DNA of 64,000 nucleotides from AP-15 sp963775875 (GTDB lineage: Bacteria; Pseudomonadota; Alphaproteobacteria; ATCC43930; CGMCC-115725), in NCBI GenBank assembly GCA_963775875.1, contig CAVZKP010000014.1, positions 424,930-488,929 of the forward strand, read 5' to 3'. Shown piece after piece: positions 29,111 to 38,286 of this stretch. A program made the position numbers and the translations under genes. The notes beneath the pieces were generated by a model, which saw only the letters and a program-made list of their open reading frames with translations, was not told the origin of the DNA and did not search any database. The stretch's first letter is position 1. Each line of letters opens with the position of its first letter.

Positions 29111-30643
29111 TTAATCGTCGGCAGCCGCGGTCACTGGGCGGCGGCGGGCCCCGCGCAGCAGCAGCAGGACGGGGAGCGTCGCCAGCGCGATGAGCATCAT
29201 CAGCCGGAAATTGTCGATATAGGCGACCATCGCAGCCTGCCGCGTCACCTCGGCATTGAGCGCCGCGATGCCGCCCGGCGTCGACAGGCTGTACGGCGCC
29301 GCGAGGTAGGGCGCCTGCGCCAACGGGTTGTCCGGCCGCAACCCCTCGACCAGGTACGAATGCGCGATCTGGGTTTTCTGCGCGAGGTTGGCGACAAGCA
29401 CGCTGATGCCGATGCTGCCGCCGAGGTTGCGCATCAGGCTGCGGATCGCGGTGCCCTGGGTCAGAATGTGGCGCGGCAGCGTCGACAGCGCGAGAATGTT
29501 GAGCGGCACCTGGGTGCAGCCGAGGCCGAACCCTTGCAGCAGCCCGGAAATGATGACCGGCGCCATCCCCATCTGCAGCGAGAACTGGCTCATCTGCCAC
29601 ATCGACAGCGCGGTCAGCAAAAAGCCGAAGCCGATGATCAGCCGGTTGTCGACCCGGATGATCAGCGGCGCCACGACGAACATCGCCGCCATCGCGCCGA
29701 CGCCGCGCGGCATCGTCACAAAGCCGGTGGTCATCGCCGGATAGGCCATCAGGTTTTGCAGCATCGTCGACAACAGCGCGAGCGTCCCGGTCATGATCAG
29801 CCCGCCGGCAAACATCAGCACCGTACCGGCGATGAAATTGGCGCTCTTCAACAGCTCGCGGTTGAGAAACGACGGTCCCTCAGTGGTTACCGTGTGCACG
29901 CTGAACAGATAGAGGCCGAGCCCCGCGATCGTCGCTTCGATCCAGATCTCGCTCGAATTGAACCAGTCCTTCAACTCGCCGCGGTCGAGCATCAACTGCA
30001 AGGCGCCGATTCCCAGGCTCAACGCCAGGAAGCCGAAGACGTCGAACGGTTCGCGATGGATGTTGCGGCTGTGGCGGATGAAGACGAGGACGCCAAGCGT
30101 ACACAACAGACCGATCGGCAGGTTGATGTAGAAGACCCAGCGCCAGCTGTAATCCTGGGTCAGCCAGCCGCCGAGCGCCGGCCCCATGATCGGCCCGCAG
30201 ATCGTGCCGACGCCGAACACCGCCATCGCCTGCCCGTGCCGCTCCGGCGGGTTGATCTGCAACAGCGTGGCTTGCGACAGCGGGATGAGGCCGGCCCCGG
30301 CGACCCCTTGCAGGGCGCGAAACGCCACCAGTTCGCCGAGGCTGGTGGCGGCGCCGCACAATGCCGAGGCGATGGTGAAGCCGATGATCGAGGCGAGGAA
30401 GATGTATTTGATGCCGAACCGGCCGGCGAGCCAGCCGGTCAGCGGCATCATGATCGCGGAGCAGATGATGTAGGAGGTCAGGGTCCAGGCGACCTGGTCG
30501 AGCGAGGCCGAGAGGCTTCCCTGGATGTGCGGCAGGGCGACGTTGAGGATCGTGTTGTCGAGCCCCTGCATGATGTTCGCCAGCATGATCGAGATCGTGA
30601 TCATGCCGCGGTTCGCAACCGGGGTGAACGCGTCGCCCCTCAT
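29111..30643 (-). CDS. MFS drug exporter, DHA2 (EmrB/QacA-like) family
   Basis: A 510-residue inner-membrane transporter with the 14-helix layout of the DHA2 family. Typical features: LDNTILNVALPHIQGSL in helix 1 (motif D1), GWLAGRFGIKYIFLASI between helices 2 and 3 (motif A), and QGVAGAGLIPLSQATLLQ. It probably exports a hydrophobic compound by proton antiport. The start at ATG 30643 is preceded by GAGGGCG. No EmrA-type partner lies beside it. Confidence 0.9.
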   Translation of the reverse strand: MRGDAFTPVANRGMITISIMLANIMQGLDNTILNVALPHIQGSLSASLDQVAWTLTSYIICSAIMMPLTGWLAGRFGIKYIFLASIIGFTIASALCGAATSLGELVAFRALQGVAGAGLIPLSQATLLQINPPERHGQAMAVFGVGTICGPIMGPALGGWLTQDYSWRWVFYINLPIGLLCTLGVLVFIRHSRNIHREPFDVFGFLALSLGIGALQLMLDRGELKDWFNSSEIWIEATIAGLGLYLFSVHTVTTEGPSFLNRELLKSANFIAGTVLMFAGGLIMTGTLALLSTMLQNLMAYPAMTTGFVTMPRGVGAMAAMFVVAPLIIRVDNRLIIGFGFLLTALSMWQMSQFSLQMGMAPVIISGLLQGFGLGCTQVPLNILALSTLPRHILTQGTAIRSLMRNLGGSIGISVLVANLAQKTQIAHSYLVEGLRPDNPLAQAPYLAAPYSLSTPGGIAALNAEVTRQAAMVAYIDNFRLMMLIALATLPVLLLLRGARRRPVTAAADD

Positions 30644-30799
30644 GGATCGCCCTCGAAGCGCAAGCCACTCGCCGGATCGGCGGCCCTCTGTTCTTAACCT
30701 GCGCTGCGGGTGAGGATGGCCCCATGGCCGCGATGGTGTCATGTTTTCTTGGCGGGCAAGCGCTGAAACCATCACGCCGGCCGAGATCGCATCGCATCC

Positions 30800-31150
30800 G
30801 CGCGCGCCGAATGTCGTGCCGGCGCTGATCGCCGATCTCGGCGACGAGGCCGCCTGGCGCTATGTCGAGTTCTTCACCGCCAACATCCGCAACCCGCACC
30901 CGCGACGCGCTTACGCCCGTGTGCGTGTGCCCGGTTCTTCGCCTGGTGCCAAGATCGCGGTCATGCGGACGGCGATCCGCCCGAATTGCGGGATCTTCGC
31001 GATCGCGCGTTGATCGCCACCCTACTCATTCGCGAGGATCGACGCGGCACTGAAGAGGAAGGTGGAGGATCTGCGACCGCGCGGCGCCGTCTACGCGATC
31101 AGGCGCGCGAATTGGCGCTCAAGGTCAAACGCGCCTTGCGCGAGCAGGTC
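30800..31150 (+). pseudogene. Tyrosine recombinase, N-terminal remnant
   Basis: One frame reads ADLGDEAAWRYVEFFTANIR followed by NPHPRRAYARV, the SAM-like core-binding domain of XerC/D-type integrases. A second frame from 31020 reads YSFARIDAALKRKVEDLRPRG, the start of the catalytic domain. The rest is missing. Downstream bases to 31252 hold nothing else that I recognise. Confidence 0.6.
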
Positions 31151-31252
31151 GGCGAATGCCTCACCTGCTCGATCGGCACGCCTGGTGCAGTGCGCGGAAA
31201 TGCCGGGCCTTATCAGCTTGGTCGGCGGCCATATGACGCCTCCTTAGCCGGT

Positions 31253-32086
31253 TCAGTAATGGGTCACCCACTTGCTGTTCAGGGCATCCTCGATGCGGCG
31301 ATGGCGGCTCCTGATGACATCGGCGGGAACTGCGCCGACAAACGCATAGAACGCCTTGGTGCGGATCGCGTCGACCACGCGTTCGCCAACATTCCTCGGG
31401 TCGAGACCCGTGCTGGCCAGGCGCTCGGCCAGCACCGCTTCGTCGGCGGCGCGGATCTGCGGGCCGCCCATGTGGTCCGGGCGGTTGCGGGCGCCGCGCG
31501 CGATATTCGTGTTGATCGGGCCCGGGCAGAGCACCGAGACGCCGACATTGGTGCCTTCGAGCTCGTGCTCCAAGGCTTCGGACAGCGACAGGGCAGCGTA
31601 TTTGCTCATCGAATACGGCGCCTGGTTGGTGCCGCGGCGATTCTGGAAGCCGGCGACCGAGGCGGTGTTGACGATATGCCCGTCCTCGCCGTGCCTCAGG
31701 ATCGCCGGGACGAAGTGGCGGATGCCGTGGATGATCCCCCACACATTGACCCCGATCACGAATTCCCAGTCGGCGGGCGGCACCTCGGTCATTCGGGTGC
31801 CGTGCATCGGCACCCCGGCGTTGTTGCAGGCGATGTGCAGCTTGCCGAAATTGCGCTCGGCCTCGGCGAGTGCATCCAGCACCGATTGCTCCAGGGTCAC
31901 ATCGATCTTGACCGGCATCACGCGCTTGTTGGTGCCGGAGAGGCCGTGCGCTGCTTCTTCGACCCTGTCCTTCTGGATATCGGCCATGACCACGTTCGCG
32001 CCGGCTTCGGCGAGCGCCGTCGCGATGCCGAGGCCGATGCCCGAAGCCGCACCGGTGACGATGGCGGTCTTGCCGGAGATGTCCAT
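31253..32086 (-). CDS. SDR family oxidoreductase
   Basis: A 277-residue classical short-chain dehydrogenase. The cofactor motif TGAASGIGLGIA is at residues 11-22, NNAG near 90, and the catalytic tyrosine and lysine in YSMSKYAALSLSEALE near 165. An aspartate after the second strand (MADIQKD) suggests NAD preference. It follows the ThDP enzyme by about 50 bases on the same strand and is probably the last gene of that operon. Confidence 0.9.
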   Translation of the reverse strand: MDISGKTAIVTGAASGIGLGIATALAEAGANVVMADIQKDRVEEAAHGLSGTNKRVMPVKIDVTLEQSVLDALAEAERNFGKLHIACNNAGVPMHGTRMTEVPPADWEFVIGVNVWGIIHGIRHFVPAILRHGEDGHIVNTASVAGFQNRRGTNQAPYSMSKYAALSLSEALEHELEGTNVGVSVLCPGPINTNIARGARNRPDHMGGPQIRAADEAVLAERLASTGLDPRNVGERVVDAIRTKAFYAFVGAVPADVIRSRHRRIEDALNSKWVTHY

Positions 32087-32134
32087 TCGCGCGGCCTTTC
32101 GGCTGGTTCGATCGCCGCTATCGTACCCGGAATC

Positions 32135-33885
32135 TCAGGCCACGCGATCGCCTTGCTTGATCTCCACCGTGCGGTTGTCGACCGCGGGGAGCATTTGGGC
32201 GGGGTCGCGGGTGACGACGACATCGATGACCGTCGGGCGGTCGCTTTCTTCCATGCCCTGCCGAAGCGCCGCAGACAACGCCTCGGGGTCCTCGACGCGA
32301 ATGCCGCCGCAGCCCATCGCGCGGGCGATCGCCGCGTAATCCATCTCGTTGAGGTCGGCCGACTGGTAGCGCCCGCCCATCATCGCGTGCTGCAACGCCT
32401 TGACGTAGCCGGAGGCAGCGTTGTTGACGACGATCACCGTCAGACCGCAGCCGGTGCGGCGCGCGGTCTCGAGTTCGCCGAGCATCATGTTGAACCCGCC
32501 ATCGCCGCTGATCGCGACGACGGGCCGGTCGGGCGCGGCGAGGGCAGCGCCGATGCCGCCCGGCAGCCCATAGCCGATCGAGGCGAAGCCGCGATCGGGA
32601 ATGAAATGCCGTCCCGGACTCTTGGTGTCGTAGAGCAGCCCGGTCCAATGCCCGGCGAACCCGCCATCGGCGACGAGGATCGCGTCCGCCGGCAGGGTCT
32701 TGTTCAGCTCGCGGCAGAGGCGCGCCATATGCACCGGCCGGTCGCGCGAATTGAGCCGCGGCGCGGCATCGTCTTCCCACGCCTTCATGCGCGGGGCGAT
32801 TTCGCCGACATAGTCGGCCCGCGCCGCGCGGGTCGGCGGCGGCGCTATCCGACAGCGCCTCGGCAAAGTCTTCGAGCCCGGCCCGCGCATCGCCCCACAG
32901 CGCGATCTCGGCGGGGATGCAGCGGCCGATCTCTTCGGCAACGATGTCGAGATGAATCACCGGGATGTGGGCCGGCGGCAGCGCGAAGCGCTTGGTCGCG
33001 ATCTCGCCGAGCTTGCAGCCGACGACGATCAGGCAATCCGACGCCCCGATCAGGTCGTTGGCGATGCGCGAATAGCGGCCGAACAGGCCGACCGACAGCG
33101 GGTTCGTGCAGGCGATGCCCCCTTTGCCGGTCATCGTGTGCGCGACCGGGATCGACTGCGCTTCAGCGAAGCGGGTCAGCGCGCTCCAGGCTTCGGACAG
33201 GTGAATCCCGCCACCGGTCAGCAGCAGCGGCCGTTTTGCCTTGGCGATCAGCTTCACGGCGCGCTCGATATCGGCGCGATCCGGGCGGATGCGCCGGGCC
33301 GGCGCCTTTAAGCGTCGTTTCGTCGACGACGAAATCCTCGGGGGCGAAATCGTGGACCCCATGGGCCACGTCCTCGGGCACGTCGAGCAGCACCGGCCCT
33401 GGCCGCCCCGAAGTCGCCACCGCGAATGCGCGCCGCACCAGCTCGGGGATGCGGCTCGTCGTCTCGACGCGAATCAGCTCCTTGACCGCAGGCTTGAGGA
33501 TTTCGACCTGGCGGCATTCCTGGGTCATGTTCTTCCAGGAATGCGCGCGATTGGTGTCGCCGGCGATCGCGACGATCGGGATGCCGCCATTCAGCGACTC
33601 GACGAGCCCGGTGACGAGGTTGGTGGCGCCGGGGCCGAGCGTGCCGTCGCAAATGCCGGGGCGGTTGGTGACCCTTGCATAGGCGTCGGCGGCGAAGGCG
33701 CCGCAGCGCTCGTCGTTGATCAGGTGGTGGTTCAGGCCGACCAGGCCGATCGCGTCGTAGAACGGCAGCAGTTGGAACCCGCCCATGCCGAACATCGGCC
33801 CGGCGCCCGACAGGTGCAGCATCTCGGCGAGCGCGCGCCCGCCGGTCATCGTGCCCGACGGGCGATTTTGCAAGGTCAGCGTCAT
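32135..33885 (-). pseudogene. ThDP-dependent enzyme (acetolactate synthase-like), two frameshifts
   Basis: Three frames together make a complete ThDP enzyme of about 580 residues. 33885 to about 33300 encodes the Pyr domain with catalytic glutamate in HHLINDERCGAFAADAYAR. About 33300-32840 encodes the middle domain (KRPLLLTGGGIHLSEAWSAL). 32840-32135 encodes the ThDP domain (AISGDGGFNMMLGELETA and IVVNNAASGY). All catalytic features survive, so the two shifts may be sequencing errors. It starts 9 bases after the duplicated-domain protein. Confidence 0.82.
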
Positions 33886-33894
33886 GGTTCCTCC

Positions 33895-34701
33895 CTATGA
33901 GGCGAGGGCGCGGCGCAGCCCGGCGACGAATTCGCGCGCGCTGATGCCTTCGCGAAGGCCGAGCGCCGCAGCGTGGGTGTTGACCCGGCTGATGATGCCG
34001 TCCTCGTAGGTCGAGCGCGCGTCGCCGATGCGGGCGCTTGCCGCCGAGACTGTCGCGGCGGCGATGCCGCGTGCGTCGAGCGCCGGCAGGCGCGAGATGC
34101 CGGCTTCGTCCTTGCCGATTCCGGCGTCGTTATAGAGGGCGCCGAGCACGTCGTATTTGAGCGCGGTTTCCGGCTTGCCGCCGAGCAGCCCGCCGTGCGA
34201 GCCGGTGACGACGATCGCGTCCTTGTGCTCGGGCAAGACTAGTGACGCGGAGTCGAGTGCCCAGACTTGTGGCGCTTCGGAGATCAGCAGGAACGCGGCT
34301 TCCAGCGCTTCCGGCGGTGTGCGACGCGTCGGCTGTGCCTGTTGCAGCCTAGCGGCGGCGTCGCGGCACGATTGGCCGGGGCTCACTCCAAGCGACGCGG
34401 CCAGCCGGTTCACATGAGTGACGACGCCGTGCGCCATCAGGTCCGCGCCATCGCCGATCCGCGCCGTGTCATGACCGACGGTCGCGGCGGCGACGCCGAA
34501 TTCCTCCAGGTAATCGAGCCCGCCAATCCCGGCGCGGTCGCGGCCGATTCCGGCGTCGTTGAAAATCGCGGCGGCGGCATGGAGCTTCGCCGCGAGATAG
34601 GCGGCATAGACGCCACCATGCGAGGCGTTGACGACGACCGCGCCGGCGGCTTCAGGCCCGAGGCGGGTGATGCTGTCGGCGATGACGATCGGAGCGGACA
34701 T
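33895..34701 (-). CDS. Unknown protein made of two tandem copies of one domain
   Basis: A 268-residue soluble protein. The first half has VVNASHGGVYAAYLAAKLHA and IFNDAGIGRDRAGIGGLDYL; the second half repeats VVTGSHGGLLGG and LYNDAGIGKDEAGISRLPAL. Each half then has AAATV, an ARIGDA(R/D) stretch and a VxRxNxxAAxLG segment. The conserved SHGG and NDAGIGxDxAGI motifs suggest a binding or catalytic site in each half. It lies 16 bases after the E1 beta gene and 9 before the ThDP enzyme, so it is surely cotranscribed. I do not recognise its function. Confidence 0.75.
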   Translation of the reverse strand: MSAPIVIADSITRLGPEAAGAVVVNASHGGVYAAYLAAKLHAAAAIFNDAGIGRDRAGIGGLDYLEEFGVAAATVGHDTARIGDGADLMAHGVVTHVNRLAASLGVSPGQSCRDAAARLQQAQPTRRTPPEALEAAFLLISEAPQVWALDSASLVLPEHKDAIVVTGSHGGLLGGKPETALKYDVLGALYNDAGIGKDEAGISRLPALDARGIAAATVSAASARIGDARSTYEDGIISRVNTHAAALGLREGISAREFVAGLRRALAS

Positions 34702-34717
34702 CGATGCATCTCTGCCG

Positions 34718-35695
34718 TTACGCCGCAGCAGCAGACCTGCGTCCTTGGAGCACCTCGCGGATCCCGGCGATGATCCGATGGCGGTCCGGGAAAACATGGT
34801 TTTCGAGGACCGGGCTGTACGGGATCGGCACTGGCAGGGCGCACACCCGCTTCACCGGGGCCTTGAGGCGCGCGAACGTTGCGGCGTCCTCGGTGGCGAT
34901 TGCCGCGATCTCGGCCGAGAAGCCGGCCGTCGGCCCCGCCTCATCGGCGATGACAAGGCGGCCGGTTTTCTGCACCGAAGCGCGGATCGTTTCCGTGTCC
35001 AGCGGCACGAGCGTGCGCGGATCGACGATCTCGACCGAGATCCCCTCCGGGGCCAGCTGTTCGGCCGCGGCCAGCGCCTCGTGCACGAGCCAGGCGAGGG
35101 CGACGACCGTCACCTCGCCGCCCTCTCGTTTGATGTCGGCCTTGCCGAACGGGATCGTGTAGTCCTCCTCCGGCACCGGCCCCTTACGCGTCATCAATCG
35201 GCTAGACTCGAACGAGACGACCGGGTTGTTGTCGCGGATCGCTGTCTTCAAAAGGCCCTTCATGTCGTAGGGCGTCGACGGCAAAAACATCTTTAACCCG
35301 GCCACATTCATGAACATCGAATAGGGCGATTGCGAGTGCTGCGCCGCGACCAGGCCGCCGCCGCCGACGGCCGCCCGATAGAGGATCGGGAAGCTCACTT
35401 GGCCGCCGAACATGTAGTGGATCTTGGCGGCCTGGTTGACGATCTGGTCCATCGCGACAAAGCAGAACGTCACCTGCCGCCAGTCGACGATCGGGCGGAA
35501 GCCGCAGCCGGCCGCACCGATGGCCATGCCGGTCAGCGCGGCTTCGGTGATCGGCGTCGCCCTGATCCGCTGCGGCCCGAACTCCTTGAGCAGCGGCGGG
35601 AGCGCATCGGTCGACATGTAGAAGATCTTGGGATCGCGCCGCATCTCCTCAGCGATGGCTTCGAGCGCGGCCTCGTTATACGTCAGCTCTCGCAT
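34718..35695 (-). CDS. 2-oxoacid dehydrogenase E1 component, beta subunit
   Basis: The beta chain of a pyruvate/acetoin dehydrogenase-type E1, 325 residues. Typical segments are RIRATPITEAALTGMAIGAA, the QIVNQAAKIHYMFGGQ stretch, SPYSMFMNVAGLKMFLPSTP and the C-terminal domain VEIVDPRTLVPLDTETI. It follows the alpha-subunit gene by 15 bases. No E2 or E3 gene is in the operon, so the complex either borrows them or works without them. Confidence 0.92.
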   Translation of the reverse strand: MRELTYNEAALEAIAEEMRRDPKIFYMSTDALPPLLKEFGPQRIRATPITEAALTGMAIGAAGCGFRPIVDWRQVTFCFVAMDQIVNQAAKIHYMFGGQVSFPILYRAAVGGGGLVAAQHSQSPYSMFMNVAGLKMFLPSTPYDMKGLLKTAIRDNNPVVSFESSRLMTRKGPVPEEDYTIPFGKADIKREGGEVTVVALAWLVHEALAAAEQLAPEGISVEIVDPRTLVPLDTETIRASVQKTGRLVIADEAGPTAGFSAEIAAIATEDAATFARLKAPVKRVCALPVPIPYSPVLENHVFPDRHRIIAGIREVLQGRRSAAAA

Positions 35696-35710
35696 CGTCC
35701 TGTCCTCGCA

Positions 35711-36694
35711 TCAGGCCGCAAACACGTCGTCGCTCGCCTGCTCGGGCAAGGGGAATGGGCTTGTCTCGGCGAAAGCGACAGCGGCTTCGAGAGTGGCCCT
35801 AATGTCGCCCTCGATCGCCTGCAGCCCGGAATCGTCAAGCTCGCCCTGGTCCCTGAGCCGCCGCTCGAGCAGCGCGATCGGATCCTTTGCCTGCCACGCT
35901 TCGATCTCCCCCTGGTCTCGGGGATCGGCCTGCCCCCGGCGCTCAGTGTGGCCGCGCCAGCGGTAGGTCTTGCATTCGATCAAGGTCGGGCCGCCGCCCG
36001 AGCGCGCCCGGTCCACGGCTTGATTTGCCGCCTGGTAGACCGCAAAGATGTCATTGCCGTCGACCACGATGCCCGGGATGCCGTAGCCGGCCGCGCGCGC
36101 CGCGACATCGCTGAGCGCATGCGTCGCAGCCGCCGCGGTGTTCGCGGCATACATGTTGTTCTCACACACGTAGAGCATCGGCAACTTCCAGGTCGCCGCG
36201 ATATTGAGGCATTCGTGGAACGGCCCTGCGTTCGATGCCCCGTCCCCGAAAAACGAAACCGCCACGCCTCCCTTGCCTTCCATCTGCGCCGCAAGGCCGG
36301 CGCCGGTGACGATCGCGATCCCGCCCGCGACGATCCCGTTGGCGCCGAGCATGCCGATACCGAAATCGGCGATGTGCATCGAGCCGCCCTTGCCCTTGCA
36401 GTAGCCGGTTTGCCGCCCGTAGAGCTCGGCCATCATGCGGCTGAGATCGGCGCCCTTGGCGATGCAGTGGCCGTGGCCGCGATGCGTCGAGATGATCCGG
36501 TCGCCACGGTCGAGCGCGGTACAGACGCCGACGGCGACCGCCTCCTCGCCGATATAGCAGTGCACGACGCCGTAGATCTTGCCGGCAAGATAATCGGCCG
36601 AGGCGCGTTCCTCGAAGCGGCGGATGGTGAGCATCTGGCGCAGCATCTGGCGCTGCTTGTCGGGCGGCAAGTTCGGCGAGAGGCTCATGGGCAT
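35711..36694 (-). CDS. 2-oxoacid dehydrogenase E1 component, alpha subunit
   Basis: A 327-residue ThDP-binding alpha chain. The ThDP motif is SFFGDGASNAGPFHECLN with VCENNMYAA. The region YIGEEAVAVGVCTALDRGD and the STHRGHGHCIAKGAD loop are diagnostic of the acetoin/pyruvate dehydrogenase alpha family. The start at ATG 36694 is chosen because longer frames run into the divergent resolvase region; ATG 36688 is also possible. It is the first gene of the operon running down to about 31253. Confidence 0.92.
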   Translation of the reverse strand: MPMSLSPNLPPDKQRQMLRQMLTIRRFEERASADYLAGKIYGVVHCYIGEEAVAVGVCTALDRGDRIISTHRGHGHCIAKGADLSRMMAELYGRQTGYCKGKGGSMHIADFGIGMLGANGIVAGGIAIVTGAGLAAQMEGKGGVAVSFFGDGASNAGPFHECLNIAATWKLPMLYVCENNMYAANTAAAATHALSDVAARAAGYGIPGIVVDGNDIFAVYQAANQAVDRARSGGGPTLIECKTYRWRGHTERRGQADPRDQGEIEAWQAKDPIALLERRLRDQGELDDSGLQAIEGDIRATLEAAVAFAETSPFPLPEQASDDVFAA

Positions 36695-36787
36695 GGGCGT
36701 GATCCGTCTGGGCCGGTCAGAGCCCTCATGATGGGCGCGGGCGCGAAGCCTGGCAACCGGAACGCCGGTCCCCGCCACATCCATTCG

Positions 36788-36801
36788 CAAACGAACGTTT
36801 G
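36788..36801. repeat. Palindrome at the resolvase start
   Basis: CAAACG-AA-CGTTTG is a perfect 6-base inverted repeat around AA, touching the GTG at 36801. Its position and AT-containing centre suit a serine-recombinase crossover or operator site. Confidence 0.45.
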
Positions 36802-37433
36802 TGAAAGGCGTGCCCCAAACCGGGAGCGGCGCTCTGCTCGGCTATGCCCGCGTGTCAAAGGGTGACGAGAACAACGCCCTGCAAACGAAAGCGCTCAGAG
36901 CGACTGGGTGCCGCCGACTGTTCGAGGAGACCGCCTCCGGCGGGCGTTGGGACCGGCCAGAGCTACACCGCCTGCTGGACCATCTACGCGAGGGCGACAC
37001 GGTCGTCGTGTGGAAGCTCGACCGCCTGTCGCGCTCCTTGAAAGACGTGCTGCACATCATGGAGCGGATCGGCAACGCGGGCGCGGGGTTCCGGTCGGTC
37101 ACCGAGAACATCGACACGACCACCCCGGCCGGGCGGATGATGATGCAGATGGTTGGAGTCTTCGCCGAGTTCGAGCGCGCGATGATCCGCGAGCGGACAT
37201 CGGCGGGACTAGCCGCCGCCAGGGCGGAGGGGCGTATCGGCGGGCGGCGGAAGAAACTCGATGACACCAAGCGAAGGGAAATCGCCGAAAGTGTCGTCTC
37301 CGGGCGCAAGTCGGGGGCCGAGATGGCGCGCCTTTACGGCGTCAGCCAGCCCACGGTGTCGCGCATCGTCGCCATGCACCTCGCCGGACGGGCTCAGCGT
37401 GCAGTTTTGAACAAATCGGCAAGTGACCCCTAA
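36801..37433 (+). CDS. Serine recombinase, resolvase/invertase family
   Basis: A 210-residue small serine recombinase. The catalytic serine is in LLGYARVSKGDE near residue 18; DRLSRSLKDVL, the arginine-rich GVFAEFERAMIRERTSAGLA helix and the C-terminal helix-turn-helix GAEMARLYGVSQPTVSRI are all present. GTG 36801 or GTG 36810 may be the start. It stands alone, without a transposase, between the E1 operon and an AdaA-like gene, so it may be the remnant of a Tn3-type element or an invertase. Confidence 0.9.
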   Translation: MKGVPQTGSGALLGYARVSKGDENNALQTKALRATGCRRLFEETASGGRWDRPELHRLLDHLREGDTVVVWKLDRLSRSLKDVLHIMERIGNAGAGFRSVTENIDTTTPAGRMMMQMVGVFAEFERAMIRERTSAGLAAARAEGRIGGRRKKLDDTKRREIAESVVSGRKSGAEMARLYGVSQPTVSRIVAMHLAGRAQRAVLNKSASDP

Positions 37434-37478
37434 ACCACTTCGGGGCTGGAAGAGCGGTCCCGTTCTCAGCGAGCGTCG

Positions 37479-38129
37479 TTACGAGGTCAGACTTTCCAGG
37501 TTACCGGCACTCTCGATCATTTTCACCTCCTTAGCGGCCGGTCGCCGTGTGCGCCGAATTTCAGTCGGCGGTCTGCCGTAGACTTCGACGAAGACGGAGT
37601 TGAACCGGCGTAGACTGCCAAAGCCCGCCTGCATCGCGATCTCGGTCATCGGCAGGCTCGTCTCGTCGATGAGCCGTTTGGCCCGCTGCACCCGTGCAGT
37701 CCTGGCCACCTTCGCAGGACTTGCTTGCAGGTGACGGACGAATAGCCGCGTCAGTTGCCTTGCCCCTACACCGAGGCGCACAGCGAGGCGTTCGACGGTA
37801 GCCCCCTCCCCATCGAGCGCGCCGTCCTCGACGATAAGCCGCAGCGCTCTTTCAACTGCCGCCCTGCTGCCGATCCATGCGCTGCAGAACGGAGCGGTCT
37901 CAGGCCGGCACCGCAGGCAGGGACGGAAACCCGCCGCTTCGGCCGCCGCAGCCGACGGGAAGAACGAAACATTGGCGGACCGGGCGGGGCGCACCGGACA
38001 GACCGGACGGCAGTAAATACCGGTGGTGTGAACGCCGGTATAGAACCGCCCGTCATAAGACGGGTCTCGCGCCAAGCGCGCCTGATCGCATTCTGCAAAG
38101 TCGAGCGACATGGACACGATGATACTCAC
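37479..38129 (-). CDS. AdaA-like methylphosphotriester repair protein/AraC-type activator
   Basis: A 216-residue protein. The N-terminal Ada zinc domain has the four cysteines (GIYCRPVCPVRP and PCLRCRPET); one accepts methyl from DNA phosphotriesters. The C-terminal half is an AraC-type helix-turn-helix pair (ERLAVRLGVGARQLTRLF and MTEIAMQAGFGSLRRFNSVF). Many relatives continue into an AlkA glycosylase domain, which is absent here. GTG 38129 is supported by GGAG seven bases upstream. It probably activates an alkylation response. Confidence 0.85.
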   Translation of the reverse strand: MSIIVSMSLDFAECDQARLARDPSYDGRFYTGVHTTGIYCRPVCPVRPARSANVSFFPSAAAAEAAGFRPCLRCRPETAPFCSAWIGSRAAVERALRLIVEDGALDGEGATVERLAVRLGVGARQLTRLFVRHLQASPAKVARTARVQRAKRLIDETSLPMTEIAMQAGFGSLRRFNSVFVEVYGRPPTEIRRTRRPAAKEVKMIESAGNLESLTS

Positions 38130-38286
38130 TTTCGCTCCTTAGGACCGACGCCCTTTTGGGGATGGAGTCCGGTTTTGGCCAGCAACCGTGGCTTGGTTCC
38201 ACTACCTCTGATCGCGAGCGCTCAGGACGGTGATCCGCCCGCCACGAGACGCTTCAGGCACCTAACGTCAGCCGACTCGCGGGAGA

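Noticed and set aside
29093..30697. A 534-residue charged open frame on the plus strand
   Set aside because: Antisense to the MFS exporter, which has all family motifs; composition is extremely rich in Arg, Asp and Gln as expected of an antisense frame.
30986..33682. An 898-residue open frame on the plus strand
   Set aside because: It is antisense to the SDR and ThDP genes, whose motifs are clear; long antisense frames are expected at this GC content.
35330..36865. A 511-residue plus-strand open frame
   Set aside because: Antisense to the E1 alpha and beta genes.
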